Assembly (NCBI GenBank): GCA_963730065.1
Contig: CAVSQL010000014.1
Location: 831,769 to 895,768 of the forward strand
DNA length: 64,000 nucleotides
Source: UBA9676 sp963730065
GTDB taxonomy: Bacteria; Actinomycetota; Actinomycetes; Streptosporangiales; Streptosporangiaceae
Direction: 5' to 3'
Below the pieces are notes generated by a model. That model was given only the letters and a program-made list of their open reading frames with translations, was not told where the DNA came from and ran no database searches. Both the position numbers and the translations under genes were made by a program. This document shows, in pieces, positions 8,624 through 17,906 of this stretch. How positions within the stretch are numbered: the first letter of the stretch is position 1; every line of letters begins with the position of its first letter.

Positions 8624-9172
8624 ATGCGTGTCTACCACGAACGGCTTTGGGTGCCGGTGTCATGGTGGCTGCTTGGCCTGGTGGTAATGGTGATCCTCGC
8701 CGCCGAGCTCGCCGCCGGGTTCGGCGAGCTGGTGGTGGCCGCGATCTACGCGGTCCTGCTGGCCGGGGCGGCCGCGATGCTGCTCTCGTGGAGCCGGCCC
8801 CGGATCGAGGTCGCCGGGGGCGAGCTGATCGCTGGCCGGGCGCGGCTCCCGCTGGCCGTGGCCGGGGAGGTGACCGCCCTGGACCGGGCGCAGACCCGGG
8901 CTATCATCGGCCCCCGGGCCGACCCCGCCGCGTTCATACTGATCAGGCCCTATCTCCGGGAAGCGGTGTACGTCGAGGTGACCGAGCCGGCGTTCGGCAC
9001 CGGGCGGCTCCGGCGGCTCCGGTGGCGGCGGTGGCGGCTGCGCCGCGAGGTGACCGAGCCCGCGCTGGGCGTCCCGTACTGGCTGGTGGCGACCCGCCAC
9101 CCGGCCGAGCTGGCCGCGGCGATCAACTCCGCCCGGCCCGCCGCCCGGGCCGGCGGCACCGCCGTGGGATGA
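8624..9172 (+). CDS. DUF3093 domain-containing membrane protein
   Basis: 182 residues. The start MRVYHERLWVPVSWW is the typical DUF3093 opening. Two close membrane helices follow (about residues 12-32 and 36-56), then a soluble domain of beta-strand character. ATG at 8624 was chosen because the upstream part of the open frame overlaps the divergent AI-2E-type gene and is not protein-like. The RRLRRLRWRRWRLRRE stretch near residue 130 is a strongly basic patch in place of a simple loop. Function unknown; this gene next to dut is a conserved actinomycete arrangement. Confidence 0.85.
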   Translation: MRVYHERLWVPVSWWLLGLVVMVILAAELAAGFGELVVAAIYAVLLAGAAAMLLSWSRPRIEVAGGELIAGRARLPLAVAGEVTALDRAQTRAIIGPRADPAAFILIRPYLREAVYVEVTEPAFGTGRLRRLRWRRWRLRREVTEPALGVPYWLVATRHPAELAAAINSARPAARAGGTAVG

Positions 9173-9229
9173 TCGACCGGCGGCGCGGCCGAGGGCCGCG
9201 GCCGCATCGGGCAGCAGGGAGGAGCTGGC

Positions 9230-9529
9230 ATGTCAGACAAGGACGAGAGCGGCGACAGCGGCGGCGGCGGCGACAGCGGCGCCAGCAAGATAGCGTCGGT
9301 CGCGGCCGCCTTCGCCGCGGCGTGGATTACCCGCAAGGCCCTGACTTTCGGCTGGACGAAGATCACCGGCAAGGAACCACCCTCCGATCAGGACCCGACA
9401 GTCGGGTGGGCTGAGGCACTGGGCTGGGCGGTGGTGATCGGGGTGGGCATTCAGGCGGCCCGGATGGTGGCCACCCGGGCGGTGACGAGCAAGATGCGGC
9501 GGGCCCCGGCGGGCGAGATTCAGCAGTGA
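9230..9529 (+). CDS. DUF4235 domain-containing small membrane protein
   Basis: 99 residues. An acidic Ser/Gly-rich start (residues 1-18) is followed by SKIASVAAAFAAAWITRKAL, a conserved TGKEPP turn, and a second helix in EALGWAVVIGVGIQAARMVATR. This is the normal layout of DUF4235, a two-helix actinobacterial membrane protein of unknown role. GGGAGGAG lies upstream of the ATG. No gene nearby suggests a function. Confidence 0.85.
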   Translation: MSDKDESGDSGGGGDSGASKIASVAAAFAAAWITRKALTFGWTKITGKEPPSDQDPTVGWAEALGWAVVIGVGIQAARMVATRAVTSKMRRAPAGEIQQ

Positions 9530-9551
9530 GCACACGCAGGGTGACCGGGCC

Positions 9552-10334
9552 ATGCCAAACTTGGTTACCGTGCCAGATCACGACCGCTCACGCCTGTCGT
9601 TCAAGCTCGGCTACGCCATCCGCCATCCCGGCCGGGTGATCCCCTATGCGCGGCGCCGGGGCCGGGACGCCATGCTGGGCATGCGGTCCGCCGGCCACGT
9701 CAGCTACTACCGGGACGTGATGAGGTCGGATGCTGCCCGCTGTGCCGAGGGCGCGGTCGGCAGTCCCACCCACACGGAGTGGCTCAGGATCGGCCAGCTG
9801 CAGTTCGATTACCTGGTCGGCCACGGCCTGCAGCCGGGCGACCGGATGCTGGAAATCGGCTGCGGCAACCTGCGGGCGGGACGGCTGTTCATCGACTACC
9901 TCAACCCGGGCAACTACTACGGCATCGATATCTCGCCCGACATCCTGCTGGCCGCGCAGCAGGTGCTGGCCGAGTCCGGCCTGCAGGCCAAGGTCCCGCA
10001 TCTGGCGCTGGTCGGCGACCTGAAGTTCGCCTTCCTCCCGCCGGGCAAGTTCACGGTGGTTCACGCGCACAGCGTCTTCTCCCACTCGCCACTCCCGGTG
10101 ATCGACGAGTGCCTGGCGCACGTGGGCCGGATCATGACCAGCGACGCCATCTTCGACTTCACCTTCGACCGGACCGAAGGCGCCGAGCATCAGGTGCTGC
10201 ACGAGGACTTCTACTACCGGGCGGCGACCCTGATCGAGCTCGCGAACAGCCACGGCCTCGACGCCGAGCTCATGACGGACTGGGAGGAGACGGGGCATCC
10301 CCAGTCGAAGATCCGGATCACCCGCCGCAGCTGA
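9552..10334 (+). CDS. class I SAM-dependent methyltransferase
   Basis: 260 residues. The SAM-binding motif I is RMLEIGCGNLRAGRLFIDYL, followed by YYGIDISPDILLAA (motif II acidic residue) and an FTVVHAHSVFSH segment. The N-terminal 75 residues are basic. The family resembles glycan- or lipid-linked methyltransferases found near cell-envelope genes, but no such genes lie here and the substrate is unknown. The ribosome site is weak (AGGGTGA about 8 bases before ATG), so another start cannot be excluded. Convergent with the VOC gene. Confidence 0.82.
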   Translation: MPNLVTVPDHDRSRLSFKLGYAIRHPGRVIPYARRRGRDAMLGMRSAGHVSYYRDVMRSDAARCAEGAVGSPTHTEWLRIGQLQFDYLVGHGLQPGDRMLEIGCGNLRAGRLFIDYLNPGNYYGIDISPDILLAAQQVLAESGLQAKVPHLALVGDLKFAFLPPGKFTVVHAHSVFSHSPLPVIDECLAHVGRIMTSDAIFDFTFDRTEGAEHQVLHEDFYYRAATLIELANSHGLDAELMTDWEETGHPQSKIRITRRS

Positions 10335-10360
10335 CCGCCGCCCGCCCGCTGATGGCGGGG

Positions 10361-10864
10361 TCAGGTGACCGAGCCGGCGGCGGCGCCGGTCGTCCGGTCG
10401 CCCCACCGGGCCTGCGCGGCCTCCAGGTCCAGCGGGGCGATCATGGCGCCCTCCTGGAGCTCGGCCTCCCAGTCTTCGGCCGGCACCCGCCACATCACCT
10501 CGAACTCGATCCCGCTCGGGTCCTTCGCGTACAGGGACTTGGACACCCGGTGGTCGCTGGCGCCGACGAGCGCGCCGCGGTCGGCGAGCCGCCGGCGGAT
10601 CTCAGCCAGCTCGGCGAGCGTGCCCACCTCCCAGGCGAGGTGGTACAGGCCGGCGCGGGGCGAGGCGTCGGCCGGGATACCGGTCCCGCCGATGCCGAAC
10701 AGCCCGAGATCATGGTCGTTGGCCGAGCCGGGCGCCCGGAGGAACGCGGCCTGGCCTCCGATCTCGGCCCGGACCTCGAATCCGAGCGTCGCGGTGTAGA
10801 AATCCACGGCGCTGGCCAGGTCGTGGACGTAGAGGACAGCATGGTTGAGGCGGCGCACGGCCAT
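10361..10864 (-). CDS. VOC-family protein (extradiol dioxygenase/glyoxalase fold)
   Basis: 167 residues with two vicinal-oxygen-chelate halves: LNHAVLYVHDLASAVDFY near the start and GLYHLAWEVGTLAEL in the second half. It ends with DPSGIEFEVMWRVPAEDW. The ligand positions of extradiol dioxygenases (His, His, Glu) appear as H8, H87 and E138 by eye, so a metal-dependent dioxygenase is possible, but many VOC proteins bind or modify other small molecules. GGGAGG seven bases before the ATG supports the start. It is a single gene with no pathway neighbours. Confidence 0.82.
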   Translation of the reverse strand: MAVRRLNHAVLYVHDLASAVDFYTATLGFEVRAEIGGQAAFLRAPGSANDHDLGLFGIGGTGIPADASPRAGLYHLAWEVGTLAELAEIRRRLADRGALVGASDHRVSKSLYAKDPSGIEFEVMWRVPAEDWEAELQEGAMIAPLDLEAAQARWGDRTTGAAAGSVT

Positions 10865-11016
10865 CGCAAGCCTCCCGGCTCGGGGTTGTCTGTCAGGATG
10901 AATGCGGCCCCGGCCGCGCTGATTCCCGGCCGCTCCCGCCGCGCCCGCGCGATGACGTGACCCGGCCGCGCCGGCCAGCGTTCCTCCGCCGCCGGCGTCC
11001 GGCGAGGCCGCGCTGC

Positions 11017-11205
11017 TCAGCCGCCGATCTGCCGGCGGCGGATGTCCTTCAGGCGCCGCCGCTGGGACGGATCGAGCATCAAGTACACACCGACCGGGAT
11101 GGCGATCCCGGCCGCGATAACGATCAGGCCGAGCCAGAAGTTAAAGATCATCAAGATCAGACCGACCACCGCGATGCCGATGGCCGCCTTCCTGAAACCG
11201 GACAC
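11017..11205 (-). CDS. small two-helix membrane protein
   Basis: 62 residues. Two tightly packed hydrophobic helices (AAIGIAVVGLILMIF and GLIVIAAGIAIPVGVYLML) are followed by a strongly basic tail, SQRRRLKDIRRRQIGG. GTG at 11205 has GGAGG six bases upstream, so translation looks genuine. I do not recognise a characterised family; similar small proteins are annotated as hypothetical in actinomycetes. The basic tail would face the cytoplasm. Confidence 0.7.
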   Translation of the reverse strand: MSGFRKAAIGIAVVGLILMIFNFWLGLIVIAAGIAIPVGVYLMLDPSQRRRLKDIRRRQIGG

Positions 11206-11409
11206 CTATGCCTCCTCGTGCGCGGGAAGGGCCACGCCACTGCGCTACCCCAGCCACTCCACCCATCCTGGACTATCACTATCAACGCTGGACAATCTTC
11301 TGGTAGTCCGCATAACCCCCGGCATCCGCGGCCCCGCCTGCCCGCCCGCGTCCGGGTCGCGGCGGGGCGGGCGGCCTGACAGGATGGGCGGTGTGCCCGG
11401 AGGGGAACT

Positions 11410-11979
11410 ATGACGCTCTCACTGCCCATCGACGCTGACGCCAACGAGCTGCTCTCGCGCAGCCCGCTGGCGCTGGTCATCGGAATGCTGCTGGACCAGC
11501 AGGTGACGCTGGAGAAGGCCTTCACCTCGCCCCGCGACCTGGTGCGGCGGCTCGGCCACGAGCCGACCGCGCAGGAACTGGCCGACTACGACCCGCAGGC
11601 GCTGGTGGCGGTGTTCAGCGAGCGGCCCGCGCTCCATCGCTACCCCAGCGCGATGGCTGCTCGCGTCCAGCAGCTGTGCGCACTGATCGTCGACCTCTAC
11701 CAGGGCGATGCCGCGAACGTCTGGGCCGGAGTGTCCAGCGGGAAGGAGCTGCTGGCGAGGATCAACGAGCTCCCCGGCTTCGGGGCCAACAAGGCCCGCA
11801 TCTTCGTCGCCCTGCTCGGTAAGCAGTACGGCGTCCGCCCCGAGGGCTGGCGGGAGGCGGCCGGCCCGTTCGGCGAGGAGGGCTCCCACTGCTCGGTCGC
11901 CGACATCGTCGACGCCGACTCCCTAGCCGCCGTCCGCGCCTACAAACAATCCCTGAAATCCGCCAAGGCAACCAGCTAG
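11410..11979 (+). CDS. HhH-GPD-type base-excision DNA repair protein
   Basis: 189 residues. The helix-hairpin-helix is in LPGFGANKARIFVALLGK (about residues 120-137), the DNA-backbone-binding element of the endonuclease III superfamily. This short actinobacterial subfamily lacks the C-terminal [4Fe-4S] cysteines of Nth. Glycosylase activity on a damaged base is inferred from the family; the usual catalytic Lys/Asp are not obvious to me. GGAGGGG precedes the ATG. The gene is followed by a very strong inverted repeat before the convergent membrane-protein gene. Confidence 0.87.
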   Translation: MTLSLPIDADANELLSRSPLALVIGMLLDQQVTLEKAFTSPRDLVRRLGHEPTAQELADYDPQALVAVFSERPALHRYPSAMAARVQQLCALIVDLYQGDAANVWAGVSSGKELLARINELPGFGANKARIFVALLGKQYGVRPEGWREAAGPFGEEGSHCSVADIVDADSLAAVRAYKQSLKSAKATS

Positions 11980-12036
11980 CCCCAGCTCTGGCAGTCTCCC
12001 GCGGAGGAGGCTGCCGCCGAACCGCGGACGGGACCT

Positions 12037-12113
12037 GGCGCGGGCGCGGGTGCCGTGTCCGGAGCGTATAAAGAGCGAAGCGGAGCGGAGGACGCGGCAC
12101 CCGCGCCCGCGCC
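12037..12113. repeat. 24-bp inverted repeat between convergent genes
   Basis: Arms 12037-12060 and 12090-12113 are complementary over 24 bases with a single G-U pair, around a 29-base loop. They lie between the 3' ends of the HhH-GPD gene (+) and the membrane-protein gene (-). The position fits a bidirectional transcription stop or RNA 3'-end barrier. No T-tract follows on either strand, so it is not a textbook intrinsic terminator. Confidence 0.6.
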
Positions 12114-12127
12114 CCCACGCACAGACG

Positions 12128-12607
12128 TCAGCGAATCCCGTGTCGGCGCAAGACCTCCGCCGCGTCCCCGAGCACGTCGTCATCCAGCCCGCTGGCCTTG
12201 CCCTTGCCGGTGCTGATCGCCTTGCCGGGTTTCGCGGTCGCCACAGTTGAGCCCGCGCCGTTGCCCGCCGCCTGGGTGACGGCCTTCCCGCCGCCCTTCC
12301 GCCGGGCCCGGCCGCGCAGGCTGCCGGAGACGACGAACAGCACGATCGCGACGCCGAGGACGATGAAGCCGGCCCAGGCACGCTGCGAGAGCACGAACGA
12401 CGAGGCGAAGTTGGCGATCGCGGTGCCGAACGTCCACAGCAGCTGGATCGCCCCGATCAGGTAGGCGGCCAGCGGCAGCAGCGACCACGCCACGCCGCGC
12501 AGGCCCGCCGCGGCGCCCCGGCGGCGCCACACGAAAAAGCTCACGATGAGCCCGGCCAGCGTGAGCCCGGCGGTCAGCGGCAGCCATGCGATCTGCGCAT
12601 ATGTCAT
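12128..12607 (-). CDS. conserved four-helix membrane protein
   Basis: 159 residues beginning MTYAQIAWLPLTAGL, with four predicted membrane helices over residues 1-100 and a charged, Gly/Lys-rich cytoplasmic tail ending DVLGDAAEVLRRHGIR. GGGGAGG lies upstream of ATG 12607, which supports this start over a longer open frame. Related actinomycete proteins near metH are sometimes labelled cellulose synthase, but no glycosyltransferase motif is present here and that label should not be used. The function is unknown. Confidence 0.78.
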   Translation of the reverse strand: MTYAQIAWLPLTAGLTLAGLIVSFFVWRRRGAAAGLRGVAWSLLPLAAYLIGAIQLLWTFGTAIANFASSFVLSQRAWAGFIVLGVAIVLFVVSGSLRGRARRKGGGKAVTQAAGNGAGSTVATAKPGKAISTGKGKASGLDDDVLGDAAEVLRRHGIR

Positions 12608-12729
12608 GACGCCTCCCCTCGGTTGAGCTGTCCCTTTCATCGTCGCACACTGCAGCCGGTGCGCAGACCGCCCATGGGCCGCCGGGAGCGACGGGCGGCC
12701 CGGGTGCGACGGCGCGTCCCGGCCGCCTT

Positions 12730-13419
12730 TCACCGCCTGTGAGCGGCGGAAGCCGCCACCACCTGCCGGATGCGGGCGAGATCAACCTCCTGCAGCGACG
12801 CCACGATCGCCCGCCCGGGCCGGGCCGTGCCCAGCGCCGCTGGCAGCGGCACGCTGGGCACCGCGATGACCGGGCAGCCCGCGGCCTGCGCCGCGGCGAT
12901 CCCCCGGGGTGAGTCCTCCAGCGCCACGCAGCCGGCCGGCGGCTGCCCCAGCAGCGCCGCCGCCCGCCGGTAGGGCTCGGGGTCCGGTTTGCCGTGGCTG
13001 ACGTCCTCCGCGCAGACGGTGGTGCCGAAGGCCAGACCGGCGCCGGCGAGCACCGCGTCCATGATCTGGCGCTGCGCGGACGTGACCAGCGCCATCGGGA
13101 TCCCGGCGGCCGCGAGCTCGGCCAGCAGCCCGGCGGCGCCCGGCATGAGCGGCACCCCGCGCTCGGCGATCAGGGTGGCCATGGTATCCAGCAGCCACCT
13201 GCCGACCAGCGCTGGCTCGGCGGGCCGGAGAGCCCTGGCCCGCATGTACCCGACCGAATGCTCCAGCGAGCCGCCGGTGAGTTCCAGCTGGTCGGCCCGG
13301 GTCCACGACCCGCCCATCGTGGCCATCACCGCACACTCAGCCTCGAACCACAGCGGCTCGGAGTCCACCAGCAGCCCGTCCATGTCGAACAGGACCGCCC
13401 GCAGCAGCCCGTCGCTCAA
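12730..13419 (-). CDS. HAD-family phosphatase, beta-phosphoglucomutase-like
   Basis: About 229 residues. HAD motif I is FDMDGLLVDSEPLWFE with both catalytic Asp. Motif II is ALVTSAQR, motif III Lys is in SHGKPDPEPY, and motif IV is ALEDSPRGIAAAQAAG. The cap inserts between motifs I and II, as in subfamily I phosphatases and phosphomutases acting on small sugar phosphates. Motif I requires a start upstream of any ATG, and TTG 13419 fits because it overlaps the metH stop (TTGA). HAD and metH are therefore translationally coupled, a conserved actinomycete pairing of unknown meaning. Confidence 0.88.
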   Translation of the reverse strand: MSDGLLRAVLFDMDGLLVDSEPLWFEAECAVMATMGGSWTRADQLELTGGSLEHSVGYMRARALRPAEPALVGRWLLDTMATLIAERGVPLMPGAAGLLAELAAAGIPMALVTSAQRQIMDAVLAGAGLAFGTTVCAEDVSHGKPDPEPYRRAAALLGQPPAGCVALEDSPRGIAAAQAAGCPVIAVPSVPLPAALGTARPGRAIVASLQEVDLARIRQVVAASAAHRR

Positions 13420-16400
13420 GTGCTGAAATACCTTGCCTCGGGGTGATGGGCGATCAGCGCATCGGTGGACTGCTCGGGGGCGAGCTGGAACTCCTCCGAC
13501 AGGCTCACCCCGATCCGTTCCGGCCGCAGCAGCCGCACCACCTTGGCCCGGTCTTCCAGGTCGGGGCAGGCCGGGTAGCCGAACGAATACCGGCAGCCGT
13601 GGTATTCGACCTTGAGGATGTCCTCCAGCCCGGGCGGGTCGAACCCGGCCAGCCCGAGCTCGGCGCGGACCCGGCTGTGCCAGTACTCGGCCAGGGCCTC
13701 GGTCAGCTGCACCGACAGCCCGTGCAGCTCCAGGTAGTCGCGGTAGGCGTCCTTCGCGAACAGCTCCGCGGTCGCCTGGCTGATCTTCGTCCCGACGGTG
13801 ACCAGCTGGAACCCCACCACATCGAGCTCGCCGGACCCGGCGGGCCGGAAGAAGTCGGCCAGGCACAGGTGCCGGTCGCGCCGCTGGCGGGGGAAGGTGA
13901 ACCGTTCCCGTTCCCGCCCGTCGTCGCCGAGGACGACCAGGTCATCACCCTCGCTGACGGCGGGGAAGTAGCCGTAGACGACGCCGGCCTCGACCAGTCC
14001 TTCGGTCTGGATCCGCTCCAGCCACATCCGCAGCCGGGGGCGCCCCTCGGTCTCCACCAGCTCCTCGTAGCTGGGCCCGCTCCCGCCCCGGGCCGGCTTG
14101 AGCCCCCACTGGCCCATGAACGTGGCCCGCTCGTCGAGGAAGGCGGCGTAGTCGGCGAGGGCGATGCCCTTGACCACCCGGTCGCCGGTGAACGGGGGCA
14201 CGGGCACGTCGTTGTCGGTGGCCACGTCGGACCGGGCGGGCAGGTCGGCCGGCTCGGTGACCTTCAGCCGCGCCCCGGGGGCGACCCGGCGCTCGCGCAG
14301 CGCGGGCAGCTGCGCGCCCGCCTCGCCGCGCTTGACCGCCATGGCGGCGTCCATGAGCCGCAGGCCCTCGAAGGCGTCCCGGGCGTAGCGCACCTCGCCG
14401 TCGAACAGCGCGGCCAGGTCCTGTTCCACGTAGGCGCGGGTGAGGGCGGCGCCGCCGAGCAGGACCGGCCACCGGACCGCCAGGCCGCGGGAGTTCAGCT
14501 CGGCCAGGTTGTCCCTCATCACCACGGTGGACTTGACCAGCAGCCCGGACATGCCGATCACGTCGGCGCCGTGCTCGGTCGCCGCGTCCACGATCGCCGA
14601 CAGGGGCTGCTTGATGCCGATGTTGACGACGTCATAGCCGTTGTTGCTCAAGATGATGTCGACCAGATTCTTGCCGATGTCGTGCACGTCCCCCTTGACC
14701 GTCGCCAGCACGATCCGGCCCTTGCCCGCCTCGCCGGACCGTTCCATGTGCGGTTCGAGGTAACCAACCGCCGTCTTCATCACCTCGGCGGATTGCAGCA
14801 CGAACGGGAGCTGCATCTGCCCGGAGCCGAACAGGTCCCCGACGGTCTTCATCCCGGCCAGCAGAACGTCGTTCACGATCTCCAGGGCCGGCCGCTGGCC
14901 GAGCGCGTCGTCGAGGTCGGCCTCCAGCCCGGCCCGCTCGCCGTCGACGATCCGGCGCTCGAGCCGGTCCCACAGCGGCAGGCCGGCCAGCTCTGCCGCC
15001 CGGCTGGCCTTGACCGCCGCCGCGTCCACGCCCTCGAACAGCTCCAGCAGCCGGGCCAGCGGGTCGTACCCCTCCCGCCGGCGGTCGTAGATCAGGTCGA
15101 GCGCGGTCTGGAGCTGGTCCCCGCCGATCCGGGCGATCGGCATGATCCGCGACGCGTGAACGATCGCCGAGTCGAGCCCGGCGCGCACGCACTCGTCGAG
15201 GAAGACTGAGTTCAGCACGGCGCGCGCCGCCGGGTTCAGGCCGAACGAGACGTTCGAGACCCCCAGCGTGGTCTGCACGTCCGGGTAGCGGCGCTTGACC
15301 GCGCGGATGGCCTCGATCGTCTCCAGCGCGTCCCGCCGGGTCTCTTCCTGCCCGGTGGCGATCGGGAACGTCAGGCAGTCCACGATGATGTCGGACGTGC
15401 GCATGCCCCAGTTGCCGGTCAGGTCCTCGATCAGCCGGGTGGCGACCTGCGCCTTCCACTCGGCGGTGCGCGCCTGCCCGCGCTCGTCGATGGTCAGCGC
15501 GATCACCGCGGCGCCATGCTCCCTGACCAGCGGCATCATCCTGGCGATCCGGGATCCGGGGCCATCCCCGTCCTCGTAGTTGACCGAGTTGACGACCGCG
15601 CGGCCGCCCAGCATCTCCAGGCCCGCCCTGACCACTTCCGGTTCGGTGGAGTCGATGACCAGCGGCAGGGTGGCGGCGGTGGCGAGCCCGGCCACCTCGG
15701 TCATGTCCGCGGAGCCGTCCCGGCCCACGTAGTCCACGCACACGTCGAGCAGGTGCGCCCCGTCGCGGGTCTGCTGCCGGGCGATCTCGACGCAGTCGTC
15801 GAGCCGGCCGGCCAGCAGCGCCTCGCGGAACGCCTTCGACCCGTTGGCGTTGGTGCGCTCGCCGATGGCCAGGAACGAGGTGTCCTGGCGGAACGGCACA
15901 TGCTGGTAGAGCGAGGCGACACCGGGCTCGGGCCGGGGCCGCCGGGGGGTGAGCGGCCTGCCCCGCACCCGGTCCACCAGGACGGCCAGGTGCTCGGGGG
16001 TGGTGCCGCAGCAGCCGCCCACCAGCGCGAGCCCGAACTCGGCGGTGAACGTCTCGTGCGAGTCGGCGAGCTGGCCGGGGGTCAGCGGGTAGTGGGCGCC
16101 GTCGGCGGTGAGCACCGGCAGGCCGGCGTTGGGCATGCAGGAAACCGGGACGGCCGCGTGGCCCGCCAGGTAGCGCAGGTGCTCGCTCATCTCCCCCGGG
16201 CCGGTCGCGCAGTTGAGCCCGATCAGGCTGATGCCGAGCGGTTCCAGGGCGGTGAGGGCGGCCCCGATCTCGGTCCCGAGCAGCATGGAGCCGGTCGTCT
16301 CGATGGTCACGTGGGCGATCAGCGGGAGGTCACTGCCGTCCGCCGCCATCGCCCGCCGGGCGCCGGTGATCGCCGCCTTCGCCTGCAGCAGATCCTGGCA

Positions 16401-16916
16401 GGTCTCCACCACGATCGCGTCCACCCCGCCACGCAGCAGGCCGGCCACATTGCGCTGGTAGGAGTCGCGCAGATCGGCGAAACGGACGTGGCCGAGGGTG
16501 GGCAGCTTGGTCCCGGGACCGACCGAGCCGAGCACCCAGCGGGGGTGGCTCTCGGTGCCGACGGCATCGGCAGCCGCGCGGGCGATCCTCGCCCCGGCCT
16601 CGGACAGCTCCTCGATCCGCGCCTGCAGCCCGTATTCACCCAGGTTGCCGAGATTCGCGCCGAACGTATTGGTGGTGATGCAGTCGACCCCGGCCTCGAG
16701 GTAGGCATCGTGGATGGACCGGACGATATCGGGCCGTGTGTGGTTGAGGATCTCGTTGCAGCCCTCGTGGCCGTCGAAGTCCCCGAGGGTGGCGGGGCTG
16801 GCCTGCAGCATGGTGCCCATCGCCCCGTCGGCCACGACCACCCGCTGGGCCAGGGCGGCACGCAGTTGGTGTGCTGCCTGCCGGGGCGGGCGGTCGCTCG
16901 TCGTCATAGGGCCCAC
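13416..16916 (-). CDS. metH: cobalamin-dependent methionine synthase
   Basis: 1166 residues, a complete MetH that transfers a methyl group from 5-methyltetrahydrofolate to homocysteine through cobalamin. Domains in order: homocysteine domain with the zinc-binding GGCCGTTPEH near residue 300; pterin domain (about 345-610) with ERTNANGSKAF; cobalamin cap and Rossmann domain with the ligand motif GDVHDIGKN near residue 740; and the SAM-dependent reactivation domain (about 900-1166) with HLCLADFFRP. GTG 16916 or ATG 16907 may be the start; neither has a good ribosome site. The 117-base upstream gap is too short for a cobalamin riboswitch and none was seen. Confidence 0.97.
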   Translation of the reverse strand: MGPMTTSDRPPRQAAHQLRAALAQRVVVADGAMGTMLQASPATLGDFDGHEGCNEILNHTRPDIVRSIHDAYLEAGVDCITTNTFGANLGNLGEYGLQARIEELSEAGARIARAAADAVGTESHPRWVLGSVGPGTKLPTLGHVRFADLRDSYQRNVAGLLRGGVDAIVVETCQDLLQAKAAITGARRAMAADGSDLPLIAHVTIETTGSMLLGTEIGAALTALEPLGISLIGLNCATGPGEMSEHLRYLAGHAAVPVSCMPNAGLPVLTADGAHYPLTPGQLADSHETFTAEFGLALVGGCCGTTPEHLAVLVDRVRGRPLTPRRPRPEPGVASLYQHVPFRQDTSFLAIGERTNANGSKAFREALLAGRLDDCVEIARQQTRDGAHLLDVCVDYVGRDGSADMTEVAGLATAATLPLVIDSTEPEVVRAGLEMLGGRAVVNSVNYEDGDGPGSRIARMMPLVREHGAAVIALTIDERGQARTAEWKAQVATRLIEDLTGNWGMRTSDIIVDCLTFPIATGQEETRRDALETIEAIRAVKRRYPDVQTTLGVSNVSFGLNPAARAVLNSVFLDECVRAGLDSAIVHASRIMPIARIGGDQLQTALDLIYDRRREGYDPLARLLELFEGVDAAAVKASRAAELAGLPLWDRLERRIVDGERAGLEADLDDALGQRPALEIVNDVLLAGMKTVGDLFGSGQMQLPFVLQSAEVMKTAVGYLEPHMERSGEAGKGRIVLATVKGDVHDIGKNLVDIILSNNGYDVVNIGIKQPLSAIVDAATEHGADVIGMSGLLVKSTVVMRDNLAELNSRGLAVRWPVLLGGAALTRAYVEQDLAALFDGEVRYARDAFEGLRLMDAAMAVKRGEAGAQLPALRERRVAPGARLKVTEPADLPARSDVATDNDVPVPPFTGDRVVKGIALADYAAFLDERATFMGQWGLKPARGGSGPSYEELVETEGRPRLRMWLERIQTEGLVEAGVVYGYFPAVSEGDDLVVLGDDGRERERFTFPRQRRDRHLCLADFFRPAGSGELDVVGFQLVTVGTKISQATAELFAKDAYRDYLELHGLSVQLTEALAEYWHSRVRAELGLAGFDPPGLEDILKVEYHGCRYSFGYPACPDLEDRAKVVRLLRPERIGVSLSEEFQLAPEQSTDALIAHHPEARYFST

Positions 16917-17033
16917 ATTCTAGCGGCGAACCGCCCACCGTCCGGGCCAGGCAGGGTACCCAGCGATCATGTGTGAGCCGTAATGTGGAGTCGTGCTCTC
17001 CTGGCGCCCAGGCAGCAAGGAAGGAGGTGGTGA

Positions 17034-17897
17034 GTGATCGAGCTCGACGGCATCGGCAAGCTCACCTCCCCGGTGATCATCGCCGCCTTCGAGGGCTGGA
17101 ACGACGCTGGCGAGGCAGCCAGCGGGGTCATCAACCACCTGAGCCTCGCCTGGCAGGCGACGCCGGTCGGTGCCATCGACCCGGAGGACTACTACGACTT
17201 CCAGGTGACCCGGCCGGTCACCGAGGTGGCCGCGGGCAAGACCGAGCGCCTGATCTGGCCGACCACCCGGCTGCTGGCGGCCAAGCAGGAAGCCTCCGAC
17301 CGCGACCTGCTGCTCGTCCACGGCATCGAGCCGAACATGCGCTGGCGGGGTTTCTGTTCGGAGCTGGTCACCAGCTTCTCCGAGCTCGGGATCGAGCTGA
17401 TCGTCCTGCTCGGGGCGCTGCTGGCCGACTCGCCGCACACCCGCCCGGTGCCGGTTGCCGCCGCGGCCTCGGATCCCACCCTGGCCGCCGACCTCCGCGC
17501 CGAGCCGGTCAACTACAAGGGCCCGACCGGGATCGTCGGCGTCCTGCAGCATGCGTGCGTGGACGCGGGCATACCGGCGGTCTCCCTGTGGGCGTCGGTG
17601 CCGCACTACGTCGCGCAGCCACCGTGCCCGAAGGCGACGCTGGCGCTGATCCGTGCGGTGGAGGACGTACTCGACGTGTCGCTGCCGCTGGCCGATCTGC
17701 CCCAGGAGGCACGGGCCTGGGAGCGTGGCGTGGATGAGCTAGCCGAGCAGGACACCGAGGTCGCGGAGTACGTGCGGACCCTGGAAGAGGCCAAGGACGC
17801 GACCGACCTGCCCGAGGCGAGCGGGGATGCCATCGCGCGGGAGTTCGAGCGTTACCTGCGCCGCCGGCGCGACCCGGGCGACCGCGGCGGCCGCTGA
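17034..17897 (+). CDS. PAC2-family protein
   Basis: 287 residues. It has the PAC2 fold (named for proteasome assembly chaperone 2), with an early AAFEGWNDAGEAASGV and LIVLLGALLADSPHTR, and a charged helical C-terminus (about 240-287). Actinobacterial PAC2 proteins are ATP-grasp-like in neighbourhood but have no settled activity; a link to the actinobacterial proteasome is suggested by name only. The start is clear: GTG at 17034 follows AAGGAGG at 17021-17027. It is divergent from metH across a 117-base promoter region. Confidence 0.88.
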   Translation: MIELDGIGKLTSPVIIAAFEGWNDAGEAASGVINHLSLAWQATPVGAIDPEDYYDFQVTRPVTEVAAGKTERLIWPTTRLLAAKQEASDRDLLLVHGIEPNMRWRGFCSELVTSFSELGIELIVLLGALLADSPHTRPVPVAAAASDPTLAADLRAEPVNYKGPTGIVGVLQHACVDAGIPAVSLWASVPHYVAQPPCPKATLALIRAVEDVLDVSLPLADLPQEARAWERGVDELAEQDTEVAEYVRTLEEAKDATDLPEASGDAIAREFERYLRRRRDPGDRGGR

Positions 17898-17906
17898 TCG
17901 CAGGCC

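Noticed and set aside
13443..15209. A long + strand frame inside metH
   Set aside because: Antisense to the cobalamin and activation domains of MetH; no start context or domain.
16917..17033. Possible cobalamin riboswitch before metH
   Set aside because: The gap is 117 bases and shared with a divergent promoter; no B12-box-like element or suitable fold was seen.
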